A DNA stretch of 64,000 nucleotides, from positions 2,728,001 to 2,792,000 of the forward strand of contig NZ_HG917868.1 in the NCBI RefSeq assembly GCF_000577895.1, given 5' to 3'. Of the stretch, positions 43,779 through 52,727 are shown piece by piece. The position numbers and the translations under genes were made by a program. The stretch comes from Clostridium bornimense. GTDB lineage: Bacteria; Bacillota; Clostridia; Clostridiales; Clostridiaceae. Numbering within the stretch: position 1 is the stretch's first letter; each line of letters opens with the position of its first letter. Under the pieces are notes generated by a model. That model ran no database searches and had not been told where the DNA came from. It worked only from the letters and a program-made list of their open reading frames with translations.

Positions 43779-45335
43779 CTATACAACCTTTGTAGTCCAA
43801 TCTTCACAATTCCAAGTTTCAGTTACTATATCTCTATAAAACTCTGGTTCGTGACATACTAAAAGTATTGTTCCTTTATATTCTTTTAATGCTCTTTTCA
43901 ATTCATCCTTTGCTTCTACATCAAGATGGTTTGTCGGTTCGTCAAGGATTAATATATTTGTTTCATTATTAAGAATTTTACAAAGTCTTACCTTTGCTGC
44001 TTCCCCTCCTGAAAGTACAACTATCTTTGACTCAATTTGTTTTGTTGTAAGTCCGCACTTAGCTAGAGCAGCTCTTATTTCATATTGACTATATGAAGGG
44101 AATTCATTCCATACCTCATCAATGCAACTATTATAATTACTTTCTCTTTCTTCTTGTTCAAAATATCCTATATGCTGATATTCTCCAAGTTCTACTTCTC
44201 CACTTATTGGTTGTATTTTACCAAGTAAACTCTTAAGAAGAGTAGATTTCCCAAGACCATTTGCTCCAACTAAAGCTACTTTTTGTCCTCTTTCTAGAAG
44301 AAGGTTTAATGGTTTTGTAAGTGGCTCATCATAACCTATTACTAAATCTTTAGTTTCGAATATTAACTTACCTGAAGTTCTTGCCATTTTAAAGTTAAAC
44401 TCTGGCTTTGGCTTCTCTTTCATAAGTTCAATTTTTTCCATCTTATCAAGCTTCTTTTGTCTTGATTTAGCCATGTTAGATGTAGCAACATTTGCCTTAT
44501 TTCTTGCTACGAAATCTTCTAATCTAGCAATTTCCTTTTGTTGCTTTTCATAAGCTGCTTCTAATCTTTTTTTGTTTTCTTCATATAATCTCTTAAACTC
44601 ATAATAATCACCAACATATCTTGTAAGTTTTCTTTCCTCTACATGATAGATTAAATTAACTACAGAGTTTAAGAAAGGAATATCATGAGATATTAAAATA
44701 AATGCATTTTCATAATTTTGAAGATATCTTTTAAGCCATTCAATATGCTCTTCATCAAGATAGTTTGTAGGCTCATCTAAAAGTAGTATATCTGGAGTTT
44801 GAAGTAATAGTTTTCCTAAAAGAATCTTTGTTCTTTGTCCACCAGATAGATTATCTACATCTCTATCTAATCCTAAATCCAAAAGTCCTAATCCTTTTGC
44901 CACTTCTTCAACCTTTGCATCTATAACATAAAATCCATTATTATCAAGCATATCTTGAATAACAGCAGTTCTTTCTAACATTTTATTTAATTCATCAGCA
45001 TCAACTTCACCCATTTTTTCATATAAAGAATTCATTTCTGCTTCTAAATCAAATAAATACTTAAATGCATCTCTTAAAGCCTCTCTTATACTTTGTCCCT
45101 TAGTTAATGCTGCATGTTGATCCATATATCCAACTCTAACATTATTAGACCAAATAACCTTACCTTCATCAGGCATAAGCTTACTTGTAATTATACTCAT
45201 AAATGTAGACTTACCTTCTCCATTAGCTCCAATAAGCCCTACATGTTCACCTTTTAATAATCTAAATGATACATCTTCAAAAATAGCTCTATCTCCAAAA
45301 CCATGACTCATGTTTTTTACTGTTAATATACTCAT
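43779..45335 (-). CDS. ABC-F family ATPase (YbiT type)
   Basis: 518 residues with two ABC ATPase domains and no membrane segment: Walker A GANGEGKST and GANGLGKST, signatures LSGGQRTKILL and LSGGEAAKVRL, and Walker B LLLDEPTNYLD and LILDEPTNHLD. The linker (about 240-320) is charged and helical. ABC-F proteins act on the ribosome E site. The arm is of the housekeeping YbiT kind, not clearly an antibiotic-protection type. Confidence 0.92.
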   Translation of the reverse strand: MSILTVKNMSHGFGDRAIFEDVSFRLLKGEHVGLIGANGEGKSTFMSIITSKLMPDEGKVIWSNNVRVGYMDQHAALTKGQSIREALRDAFKYLFDLEAEMNSLYEKMGEVDADELNKMLERTAVIQDMLDNNGFYVIDAKVEEVAKGLGLLDLGLDRDVDNLSGGQRTKILLGKLLLQTPDILLLDEPTNYLDEEHIEWLKRYLQNYENAFILISHDIPFLNSVVNLIYHVEERKLTRYVGDYYEFKRLYEENKKRLEAAYEKQQKEIARLEDFVARNKANVATSNMAKSRQKKLDKMEKIELMKEKPKPEFNFKMARTSGKLIFETKDLVIGYDEPLTKPLNLLLERGQKVALVGANGLGKSTLLKSLLGKIQPISGEVELGEYQHIGYFEQEERESNYNSCIDEVWNEFPSYSQYEIRAALAKCGLTTKQIESKIVVLSGGEAAKVRLCKILNNETNILILDEPTNHLDVEAKDELKRALKEYKGTILLVCHEPEFYRDIVTETWNCEDWTTKVV

Positions 45336-45515
45336 ATTTTCCTCCTACAGTCCCGCATAATTTCTACTATTGTAACACTAACTAATAGTTTAATTTATAC
45401 AATAGTTTTCTGTCAAAGGAAATTTGTTCTGTTAATCTATTTATTAGTTAATAATGCTTTTTGCTCTATTGATGGTTATACTATAATAAGATTAATAATT
45501 TTGGAGGATAAATTT

Positions 45516-46691
45516 ATGAACTGTAAATTTTATTTACATAAAGGTAAAGGTCAAAAAGCCATTGCTGGGCATCCTTGGATATTTAGTGGTGAAATCATGG
45601 GATATGACGGAGAATACACTAATGGTGATATCGTAGATGTATATACTAATGAAGGCAAATTTATAGGTAAAGGATATATAAATGATGTTTCTTTAATAAC
45701 TATTAGAATTTTAACTAGAGATATAAATGAAGAAATTGATAAAGAATTCTTTAGACGCAAACTACACCTTGCTTGGGATTATAGAAAAAAAGTAATTGAT
45801 ACCTCTAGTTGTAGATTTTTATTTGGCGAAGCTGACTTCGTTCCAGGAATGGTCATAGATAAATTTAATGACTATTATGTTATCCAATCACTAGCTCTTG
45901 GAATAGATAAGTATAAACAAACTATCGTTGACATCTTAGTAGAAGACTTTGGTGCAAAAGGTGTTTATGAAAGAAGCGATGCCAGTGTGAGAAAAAAAGA
46001 AGGTATGGAACTAACAAAAGGTTTCTTAACTGAACCTTTTGATACTAATATAATCATTGAAGAAAATGGTGTTAAATATCATGTGGATATAGAAAATGGT
46101 CAAAAAACTGGCTTCTTCTTAGATCAAAAAGAAAATAGAAAAGCTATCCATAAAATATGTAAAGATGCAGAAGTTATTGATATTTGTACTCATACTGGTT
46201 CCTTTGCATTAAATGCTGGTATTGCCGGTGCAAAACATGTAATTGGCGTTGACATATCAGAGCATGCCGTAAATAACTGTAGAGAAAATGCTAAGTTAAA
46301 CAACTTAGAAAATACTGTAGAATTTATTTGCGAAGATGCCTTCGAAGCTCTTAATGACTTCTATCATCAAGGTAAAAAGTTCGATGTTGTAATATTAGAC
46401 CCACCAGCTTTCACAAAATCAAGAGAAACTATTAAAGCTGCACAAAAAGGTTATAAAAAACTTAACTTCAGAGGACTTAGAGTTGTCAAAGACGGTGGTT
46501 ATCTTGTAACTGCTTCTTGCTCTCATTTTATGAGTCCAGAATTATTTAAAAAAGCTATTGCGGACGCTGCTAGAGATGCTGGTAAAGTATTAAGACAAGT
46601 AGAATTTAAAACTCAAGCGCCAGATCATCCAATTCTTTGGAATGATGATGAAAGCTATTATTTAAAATTCTATATTTTCCAAGTACTTTAA
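45516..46691 (+). CDS. Class I SAM-dependent rRNA (cytosine-C5) methyltransferase, RlmI-like
   Basis: 391 residues. An N-terminal PUA domain (KGKGQKAIAGHPWIFSGEI), a short middle domain, then a Rossmann methyltransferase with VIDICTHTGSFALNAG, GVDISEHAV, and motif IV VILDPPAFTKS, and a catalytic Cys in TASCSHF. E. coli RlmI methylates 23S rRNA C1962. Start: ATG at 45516, nine bases after GGAGG; an in-frame TTG upstream overlaps that site. Confidence 0.9.
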   Translation: MNCKFYLHKGKGQKAIAGHPWIFSGEIMGYDGEYTNGDIVDVYTNEGKFIGKGYINDVSLITIRILTRDINEEIDKEFFRRKLHLAWDYRKKVIDTSSCRFLFGEADFVPGMVIDKFNDYYVIQSLALGIDKYKQTIVDILVEDFGAKGVYERSDASVRKKEGMELTKGFLTEPFDTNIIIEENGVKYHVDIENGQKTGFFLDQKENRKAIHKICKDAEVIDICTHTGSFALNAGIAGAKHVIGVDISEHAVNNCRENAKLNNLENTVEFICEDAFEALNDFYHQGKKFDVVILDPPAFTKSRETIKAAQKGYKKLNFRGLRVVKDGGYLVTASCSHFMSPELFKKAIADAARDAGKVLRQVEFKTQAPDHPILWNDDESYYLKFYIFQVL

Positions 46692-46714
46692 ACTTAATTG
46701 GGGGAGGAATAATA

Positions 46715-48241
46715 ATGGATGAATATACTAAAGCTCTCTTAGAGCTAGAAGAGTTACATGAAAGAAAATCAATATTTACTTCTTACTTTTTGAAAATGTC
46801 TAAAAAGGAATCTTCAATAGACGAGGGAACCTTCAAGGACTTAATGATGGATAATGTTTATCTGAAATTATTTTGTCCTTACCTTAGAACATCATTAGGA
46901 GAACAAATCTTATACAGCAATATAAGAAATCCCTTAACAAATAAAGAAGATTTAGAAAAAAGGCGTAACAAAATTTCTAAATTAAAATCTTCTAATATGA
47001 AAAATAGATTTACTAAAATATTAGATAACATCGGTACTATTGGATACTATAATTTTACAGATATTGTATTTAATAAACCTAAAAGATCCACTACTGTATC
47101 TATTATGTCTAAGATTTCTTTAATCTGTACCATATTAGCTGTAGCATTATATTTTGTTAATCCATTTCTATTATTCTTAATAGCATTTTCAGTAATTAGT
47201 TATCCAATATTTTCTGGTAAATTCTTTGATGACAATACTGATAATATAGTATTAATAAAATACTTAGCTAAAGTAATTTCTGGTGCGGAAGATCTTGCTA
47301 ATGTAAATGCTCCAGAGTTTGCTGATGATATAAAAAGAATTCAAGAGATACATAAAAAATTCTCTTTAATTCCATTTCTAAGTAAATGGTTAGGTACACC
47401 AAATAAACAAAGTGCTATTGTAATAACTTTAGATACACTATTTGGTACTAGATATTTTGCCTATAACATAATAGCTAATATCTTAGAACGTAACAATAAA
47501 GAGCTAATTGAATTAGTAGAAATTATCGGTGAACTAGATAGCAATCTAGCAATATATGAAATCGAAGAAAATAACTATGTTTGCTCTCCAACCTTTACTG
47601 ATAACAAAATATTCTCCTGTGAGGATTTATATAATCCTCTTATAGAAAATTGTGTATCAAACTCACTAACTATTAAAGATCATGGATTAATTCTTACAGG
47701 CTCAAATATGGCTGGTAAATCTACATTCCTAAGAAGTATAGGTATAAATGTTATTTTATCACAAACAGTAGGTATTGCTTTTGCTAAAAAATATGAAGCT
47801 CCTATCCTGAACATTTTAACTTCTATTAGTAGAAATGATAATATGTTAGCTGGAAAAAGTTATTATCTAGAAGAAGCTCAAGCAGTACAAACCATCGTTC
47901 AAAACTGTAATAATGAACTTCCTATTCTTTGTATAATAGATGAGATATTTAAAGGAACCAACCCTACAGAAAGAGTGGCAGCAGCGGCATCTATTTGTAA
48001 TTACTTATCTAAAAGTAACTGCATTCCTATAGTAGCTACTCATGATATGGAATTAACATCAATGGTTAAAAATTATAGCTTTTATTACTTCTCTGAAACA
48101 ATAAATAAAGATAAATCTATGACTTTTGACTATAAGCTAAAAAAGGGACTTTGTCCTTCTTCAAATGCAGTAAAAATATTAGAAATTTTAAACTATCCAA
48201 AAGAAATAATCGATGACACATATAAAAGATTGAAGAGATAG
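46715..48241 (+). CDS. MutS-like membrane ATPase
   Basis: 508 residues. Only the C-terminal ABC-type MutS ATPase is shared with mismatch repair proteins: Walker A TGSNMAGKST, NMLAGKSYYLEEAQAV, Walker B CIIDEIFKGTNPTER and ATHDMEL. The mismatch-reading and connector domains are missing, and two membrane helices lie at about 128-168 (ISLICTILAVALYFV, FLLFLIAFSVISYPI). The job is unknown; mismatch repair is unlikely. The stop codon lies at the first base of a heptamer array. Confidence 0.8.
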   Translation: MDEYTKALLELEELHERKSIFTSYFLKMSKKESSIDEGTFKDLMMDNVYLKLFCPYLRTSLGEQILYSNIRNPLTNKEDLEKRRNKISKLKSSNMKNRFTKILDNIGTIGYYNFTDIVFNKPKRSTTVSIMSKISLICTILAVALYFVNPFLLFLIAFSVISYPIFSGKFFDDNTDNIVLIKYLAKVISGAEDLANVNAPEFADDIKRIQEIHKKFSLIPFLSKWLGTPNKQSAIVITLDTLFGTRYFAYNIIANILERNNKELIELVEIIGELDSNLAIYEIEENNYVCSPTFTDNKIFSCEDLYNPLIENCVSNSLTIKDHGLILTGSNMAGKSTFLRSIGINVILSQTVGIAFAKKYEAPILNILTSISRNDNMLAGKSYYLEEAQAVQTIVQNCNNELPILCIIDEIFKGTNPTERVAAAASICNYLSKSNCIPIVATHDMELTSMVKNYSFYYFSETINKDKSMTFDYKLKKGLCPSSNAVKILEILNYPKEIIDDTYKRLKR

Positions 48242-48312
48242 GGCACAGGGCACAGGGCACAGGGCACAGGGCACAGGGCACAGGGCACAGGGCACAGGGC
48301 ACAGGGCACAGG
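48241..48312. repeat. Tandem heptamer array, GGGCACA x10
   Basis: Ten exact copies of GGGCACA (48241-48310) plus GG. The first G is also the last base of the preceding stop codon TAG. The same heptamer (as TGTGCCC/TGTGCCT) occurs singly or doubly at 27545, 33583, 33621, 48535, 61812 and 61914. Confidence 0.97.
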
Positions 48313-48369
48313 AAAATTGTACTCTTTTGTGTTTATTGAATCAATTTATTTATAAAAACTATATATACT

Positions 48370-48421
48370 AAGGGACTTACTACAGGATTTTTAAAATAAA
48401 TCTAATGTAACAAAGTCCCTT
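48370..48421 (+). terminator. Possible terminator after the MutS-like gene
   Basis: AAGGGACTT / AAGTCCCTT perfect stem with a long 34-base loop, followed by ATTTTAT. Confidence 0.5.
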
Positions 48422-48507
48422 ATTTTATAACACTATATATAGCTTTTTCTTTCTAAATTGTATTCTCAGAGTATTCTACACCTCTTTAAAACCCACTTAC
48501 AATTACA

Positions 48508-48526
48508 GAAATTCCGCAGGAATTTC
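48508..48526. repeat. GAAATTC-N5-GAATTTC palindrome, copy 4
   Basis: GAAATTCCGCAGGAATTTC, followed nine bases later by TTGTGCCCTGTGCCT, which forms the 3' end of the neighbouring gene. Confidence 0.75.
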
Positions 48527-48530
48527 CTCA

Positions 48531-49505
48531 TTACTTGTGCCCTGTGCCTTCATACTTGTAACCTGAACTATTCCATGATAATTCATATGCTGCATCTTCA
48601 GGACATACAGGGTTTAGCATTATATTTGTTGATAGCTCATATCCTGCTATATTATTTTTTCTAGGATAAAATTCTATATAAAAATGATAATACTTACTTT
48701 CTTTAATAAAGTAATAACATATATTTATTGGTGGATCATGAAGTATATTATCAAGACTTTTTATAACATTATTATATATATATGATAACTCACTTATTTC
48801 TTCTTCTTGAAATTCTTCTAATGACTCAGTATGAACTTTAGGTACAATCCTAACGGTATAAGCTAAAATAGATCCCTTAGGACAGTATGCTAAAAAATAT
48901 TTTCCATTATACACTATTCTATCCTTTTCTTTTATTTCATTATTTATTTCATCACAAACCATACATCGTCCTGTGCCTTCTCTGTACACTCTCAACTTTT
49001 CCTCTTCTTTTAAGTACTTATTAGGTATATTATTAGTTGCTAATATTTGAGAATGTATATGATCCATAGATGCTCCAGCTTCACGTTTATAATTCTTAAA
49101 AATTTGAATATGCTTAATTTCTTTAAATTCCTTTAAATATTTAATCATAGCTTTATATAAATTAAATAACTGTGAAGTCTCTTCTTCATCAAATTCAGAT
49201 AACTTTTTATAATGATTATTAGTTTCTATAACTACATAATGAAGTCCCCTAACAACAAAATTTTCATCATCTAACGGAGCTACAGCAGGATACTTATTTT
49301 CTATTACTCTCATAGTCCAAGGATCTCCAATTGCCATAATTGTATGCTGCGTAACCTCGTCAGATCCAGGACAAAATGGACATTGATCTTTTGATATATT
49401 TCTCCCACTAACTATAGGTCTTTTTCCTCTTCCTCTACAAAATATAACTTCTTTATCCGTTAACATATCAAAACTATAATTACTATTATAAAATTTAACC
49501 TTCAT
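48531..49505 (-). CDS. GalT/HIT-like nucleotidyltransferase family protein (DUF4931)
   Basis: About 324 residues of the galactose-1-phosphate uridylyltransferase-like fold: CPFCPGSDEVT zinc-type Cys pair, VIENKYPAVAP, the HIT-like SMDHIHSQILA (HxHxQ) and a second CMVCDEI Cys pair. The substrate is not evident and no galactose genes are near. Start: ATG at 49505, after GGAGG; the ATG five codons upstream overlaps it. The last residues (EGTGHK) are encoded by the TGTGCCY repeat module, so the C-terminus may have been altered by the repeat. Confidence 0.72.
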   Translation of the reverse strand: MKVKFYNSNYSFDMLTDKEVIFCRGRGKRPIVSGRNISKDQCPFCPGSDEVTQHTIMAIGDPWTMRVIENKYPAVAPLDDENFVVRGLHYVVIETNNHYKKLSEFDEEETSQLFNLYKAMIKYLKEFKEIKHIQIFKNYKREAGASMDHIHSQILATNNIPNKYLKEEEKLRVYREGTGRCMVCDEINNEIKEKDRIVYNGKYFLAYCPKGSILAYTVRIVPKVHTESLEEFQEEEISELSYIYNNVIKSLDNILHDPPINICYYFIKESKYYHFYIEFYPRKNNIAGYELSTNIMLNPVCPEDAAYELSWNSSGYKYEGTGHK

Positions 49506-49660
49506 TTTCTTATCCTCCATTAGCTTAATACTAATTTGTCTAAAACTTTATTTACTTCTTAGTTAAATAAATATAATACCTCAGTAGAATAAATAAAATA
49601 AACTTACATAAAATAAAGAAGCTATTAATATAATATTATTTTTATAATGGGAGTGTGCAC

Positions 49661-49813
49661 ATGGATATAGAGTATTTAGTAATTTCTTTATCTGCAAAAT
49701 CTGATACTGAAATTCAAGATAAAATTAATGAATTAAGTTTAGTCGGTTGGCAATTAGAATTTGTACTTCCTGACGGTAGACACTACTTCAAAAGACATGA
49801 AGTAGAATTATAA
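49661..49813 (+). CDS. Small protein, 50 residues, DUF4177-like
   Basis: ATG after GGGAG with a 7-base gap. It reads MDIEYLVISLSAKSD..., with INELSLVGWQLEFVLPDG and a basic end HYFKRHEVEL. The pattern of a beta strand, a helix with an ExGW-like LVGWQL turn, and a strand resembles the DUF4177 family of small proteins. Function unknown. Single gene between the GalT-like and comB genes. Confidence 0.55.
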   Translation: MDIEYLVISLSAKSDTEIQDKINELSLVGWQLEFVLPDGRHYFKRHEVEL

Positions 49814-49923
49814 TCCAAGAATTGTTTCTCATTACTGAACACTATCCTTCAGTCCTATTTTAATAGTAAAGAGTGAAAAGCTAAAAAGTATTTTCATTTT
49901 ACCTCTTCACTCTTCACCATTCC

Positions 49924-50634
49924 TTACTCACTCTTCAATACTTTTCCCTCTTTATATACAGGAACTACATTTGTAATATCCTTCTTACAACAATAAATAA
50001 AATCATCTTGAAGTCCCAATTCCATTATTCTTCTATAATGTCTAGCTTCTTTTATATAATCTTCTACATTATCATTATTTTTATAAACAAATAATGCTGT
50101 TTTAGCTATATCAGATAACTCTGTTTCATTTTCCATGTTGCATAAGTGATTAATTATATGCCCTCCACATATAAAATCATCTATTGAAAATTCACCTTCT
50201 GTTCCAGCATTAACAATAACTACATCGTCACCTATCTCAACAAGTTTTTTAGCTACTGCTTCTCCGTTAATCATTGCTGCCATAATTAAAGTTTTCCCTT
50301 TTTCACATCCTTTAATTGCACGTGTTCCATTTGATGTTGTCATAGTTACTATTTTACCCGCTACCTTGTCCTCAGTATATTCTAATGGAGAATTTGAAAA
50401 ATCAAAACCTTCTATTTTAATAGCATGCCTTTCTCCTCCCAGTAAACAATCATTTTTATCTTTCAAGGCCAATGCTTCTTCTATTGTAACTACAGGTATA
50501 ACTTCTTTACAGTTGTTTTTTATTGCAGTAACGATAACACTCGTTGCTCTTAACATATCTATCACAACTACAGATTTACCTATTAGCTTGTCCTCTTTAA
50601 TAAAATCCACTGATGGTACTAAATCTATCTTCAT
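49924..50634 (-). CDS. comB: 2-phosphosulfolactate phosphatase family protein (ComB)
   Basis: 236 residues. Conserved blocks: VVIDMLRATSVIVTAIKN, LLGGERHAIKIEGFDFSNSP, TMTTSNGTRAI and FICGGHIINHL. In methanogens ComB removes phosphate on the way to coenzyme M. In Clostridium coenzyme M is not expected, so a sulfolactate or other phosphoester role is likely. It starts three bases after the radical SAM gene. Confidence 0.88.
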   Translation of the reverse strand: MKIDLVPSVDFIKEDKLIGKSVVVIDMLRATSVIVTAIKNNCKEVIPVVTIEEALALKDKNDCLLGGERHAIKIEGFDFSNSPLEYTEDKVAGKIVTMTTSNGTRAIKGCEKGKTLIMAAMINGEAVAKKLVEIGDDVVIVNAGTEGEFSIDDFICGGHIINHLCNMENETELSDIAKTALFVYKNNDNVEDYIKEARHYRRIMELGLQDDFIYCCKKDITNVVPVYKEGKVLKSE

Positions 50635-50636
50635 AT

Positions 50637-51608
50637 CTAGTTTTCCCCTCCGTTTTTAGTATATTTAAACCCTTTAATCTCTTTAAAATTCATTCCTTGA
50701 TATATGCCTCTATCTCTAAGAGTATTATCAATAGCATTTAAAATCTCCCACTTTTTTAAACTCCACATTGGTCCTATTAAAAGTTGACGAGGTGCATCAC
50801 CTGTAAGTCTATGAATAACAATATCTTCTCTTATATACCCTACAGCCTCACACACCAAATCTATATACTCTTCCTTTGTTAAAAAATCAAATGGCTCTTT
50901 TTCATACTCTTCCGCCATTTTTGTATTTTTCATAAGATGCAATAGATGTATCTTTATTCCTTGAATATCTTGATTTGATAGATATTTTATAGTGTCAAGC
51001 ATATCTTCTCTAGATTCACCAGGAAGTCCAAAAATACTATGAACTACTGTATCTATCCCTCTATCTCTTAATCCTTTTAATCCTTTTTCAAATGTAGTTA
51101 ATGGATAGGCTCTGTTTATTCTTTCAGCAGTTTTATCACTAACACATTGTAAACCTAGCTCTACCCATACATAAACCTCTTTACTCATCTCTTCTAATAA
51201 ATCTAATACATCTTCAGGTAAACAGTCTGGACGAGTTCCTATCGCTAACCCTACTACCCCATCCTTTGAAATAGCTTCTTTATATTTTTTCCTTAACTCA
51301 TCTACTGGAGCATAGGTATTAGTATATGCTTGAAAATAAGCTATTAATTTACCATTACTCCACTTCTTATTCATCATATCTTTTATATCATCAAATTGAT
51401 CCGATATTGATTGCACTCTATTTCCAGCAAAATCTCCTGATCCGCTAGAACTACAATAAGTACATCCTCCCTTTGCTACTGTCCCATCTCTATTAGGACA
51501 AGAAAACCCTCCATCAAGTGAAATCTTAAATACTTTTTCATTAAATTTCTCTCTTAAAAATGAATTTAAAGTATAATATGATTTTCCTCCCCACTTATTA
51601 CTTACCAT
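50637..51608 (-). CDS. TIGR01212 radical SAM protein (YtqA type)
   Basis: 323 residues. Cluster motif FSCPNRDGTVAKGGCTYCSS provides the family's Cys ligands, followed by YFQAYTNTYAPVDELRKKY, AIGTRPDCLPEDVLDLL, LGLQCVSDKTAERINR and HRLTGDAPRQLL. B. subtilis YtqA and its relatives have been linked to tRNA modification, but the substrate here is not shown. It forms a unit with the lipoprotein upstream and comB downstream. Confidence 0.85.
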   Translation of the reverse strand: MVSNKWGGKSYYTLNSFLREKFNEKVFKISLDGGFSCPNRDGTVAKGGCTYCSSSGSGDFAGNRVQSISDQFDDIKDMMNKKWSNGKLIAYFQAYTNTYAPVDELRKKYKEAISKDGVVGLAIGTRPDCLPEDVLDLLEEMSKEVYVWVELGLQCVSDKTAERINRAYPLTTFEKGLKGLRDRGIDTVVHSIFGLPGESREDMLDTIKYLSNQDIQGIKIHLLHLMKNTKMAEEYEKEPFDFLTKEEYIDLVCEAVGYIREDIVIHRLTGDAPRQLLIGPMWSLKKWEILNAIDNTLRDRGIYQGMNFKEIKGFKYTKNGGEN

Positions 51609-52613
51609 TTATTTATCCTCTACTTTCTTATTTTCATAGTTCTCTAAATTTAGCTTATAATTATCTTCATAATTATATTTTTTATTTTTAACTTTATAAT
51701 AAAGATATTCATCCTCAAAATCAACGTAAGTTATATCATTTTCTTCTAATGGAAATTCCTTTTCAAAGTCAAAGTCTATTTTATCTCTATTCTTTGCAAA
51801 ATACGCCTCTATTCCTTTATTTCCATTACTAATATACTGAACTAATATATATTTTTCTTTAGGACTATATGCTACAAACTCAACTCTCTTATTTTCTAAT
51901 ATATCAAGACAATTAACCTTCATTCCTATAGGTGTATCACTATCTGTCTTTTCTTCCTTGTCCCACTGATTTTCTATATCAAAAGTAAATATATATGAAT
52001 CTTTATCATAAGTTGTTACTATCCCCTGTTCTACATCAAAGCCTAATGTCAATGTAATTATATTATCTGTATTTATTTTTACCTTATTTATTTCTACGTT
52101 ATCTTCTTTATTTATATCATACTGGGGAAAACTAAATTTATTTAAAACTAAATAATTATTAGCATCATTTTTAAATCTAACTCTTACTTCATCTCCATCT
52201 TTCACTAATTCTCCTTCTATTAATGGAGAAACTTCTACTATTTTATATTTATCTTTTTGTCTCTCTACTTTTATCTTTATAGTTTCTGAACTACTATATC
52301 CTTGTAATAAATCACATCTTATTATTCCAAAAGTATACTCTCCCTTTTCCCCAATTTCAACTTCCTCCTTTAAGTTATAACTTACAATTTTTAAATTGCT
52401 ACTTTGATTTATTGTATTATTAGCTTCCTCTTCAACTAATAATTCTTTATTTTGCTCATATTTCTCTTGAACTAAATTTTTCATAAATTCTTTTGCGATA
52501 GATTTTCCTTCATACAAATTGAAGTCTGTAGCAGTCTTTTCAATAGAAACTCCTTTATCACTACATCCTACTAATAAAAAAATACTTAAAAATAATGCCA
52601 TAATCCTCTTCAT
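51609..52613 (-). CDS. Lipoprotein of unknown function
   Basis: 334 residues. A clear lipoprotein signal (MKRIMALFLSIFLLVGCSDKG, cut before Cys17). The mature part looks mostly beta-rich and charged, with no motif that I recognise. The stop adjoins the start of the radical SAM gene, so they are co-transcribed. Ribosome site GGAGAG. Confidence 0.75.
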   Translation of the reverse strand: MKRIMALFLSIFLLVGCSDKGVSIEKTATDFNLYEGKSIAKEFMKNLVQEKYEQNKELLVEEEANNTINQSSNLKIVSYNLKEEVEIGEKGEYTFGIIRCDLLQGYSSSETIKIKVERQKDKYKIVEVSPLIEGELVKDGDEVRVRFKNDANNYLVLNKFSFPQYDINKEDNVEINKVKINTDNIITLTLGFDVEQGIVTTYDKDSYIFTFDIENQWDKEEKTDSDTPIGMKVNCLDILENKRVEFVAYSPKEKYILVQYISNGNKGIEAYFAKNRDKIDFDFEKEFPLEENDITYVDFEDEYLYYKVKNKKYNYEDNYKLNLENYENKKVEDK

Positions 52614-52727
52614 AGTATCTCTCCGTTTCTTCTTTTATTAATTATTTTGTGATATTAATAATTATTTATGTAATTATCTTAAAATTTCAGTGTATATATT
52701 AATGAACCCATTATTTAAGGAGGAATT

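Noticed and set aside
48117-48302. Repetitive open frame rich in Cys-Ala-Leu-Pro-Val on the minus strand
   Set aside because: It is only a translation of the GGGCACA heptamer array and the antisense of the MutS-like gene end.
48241-48312. Heptamer array as a CRISPR or origin iteron array
   Set aside because: The unit is 7 bp with no spacers, and no cas, dnaA or rep gene is near. A simple tandem repeat explains it.
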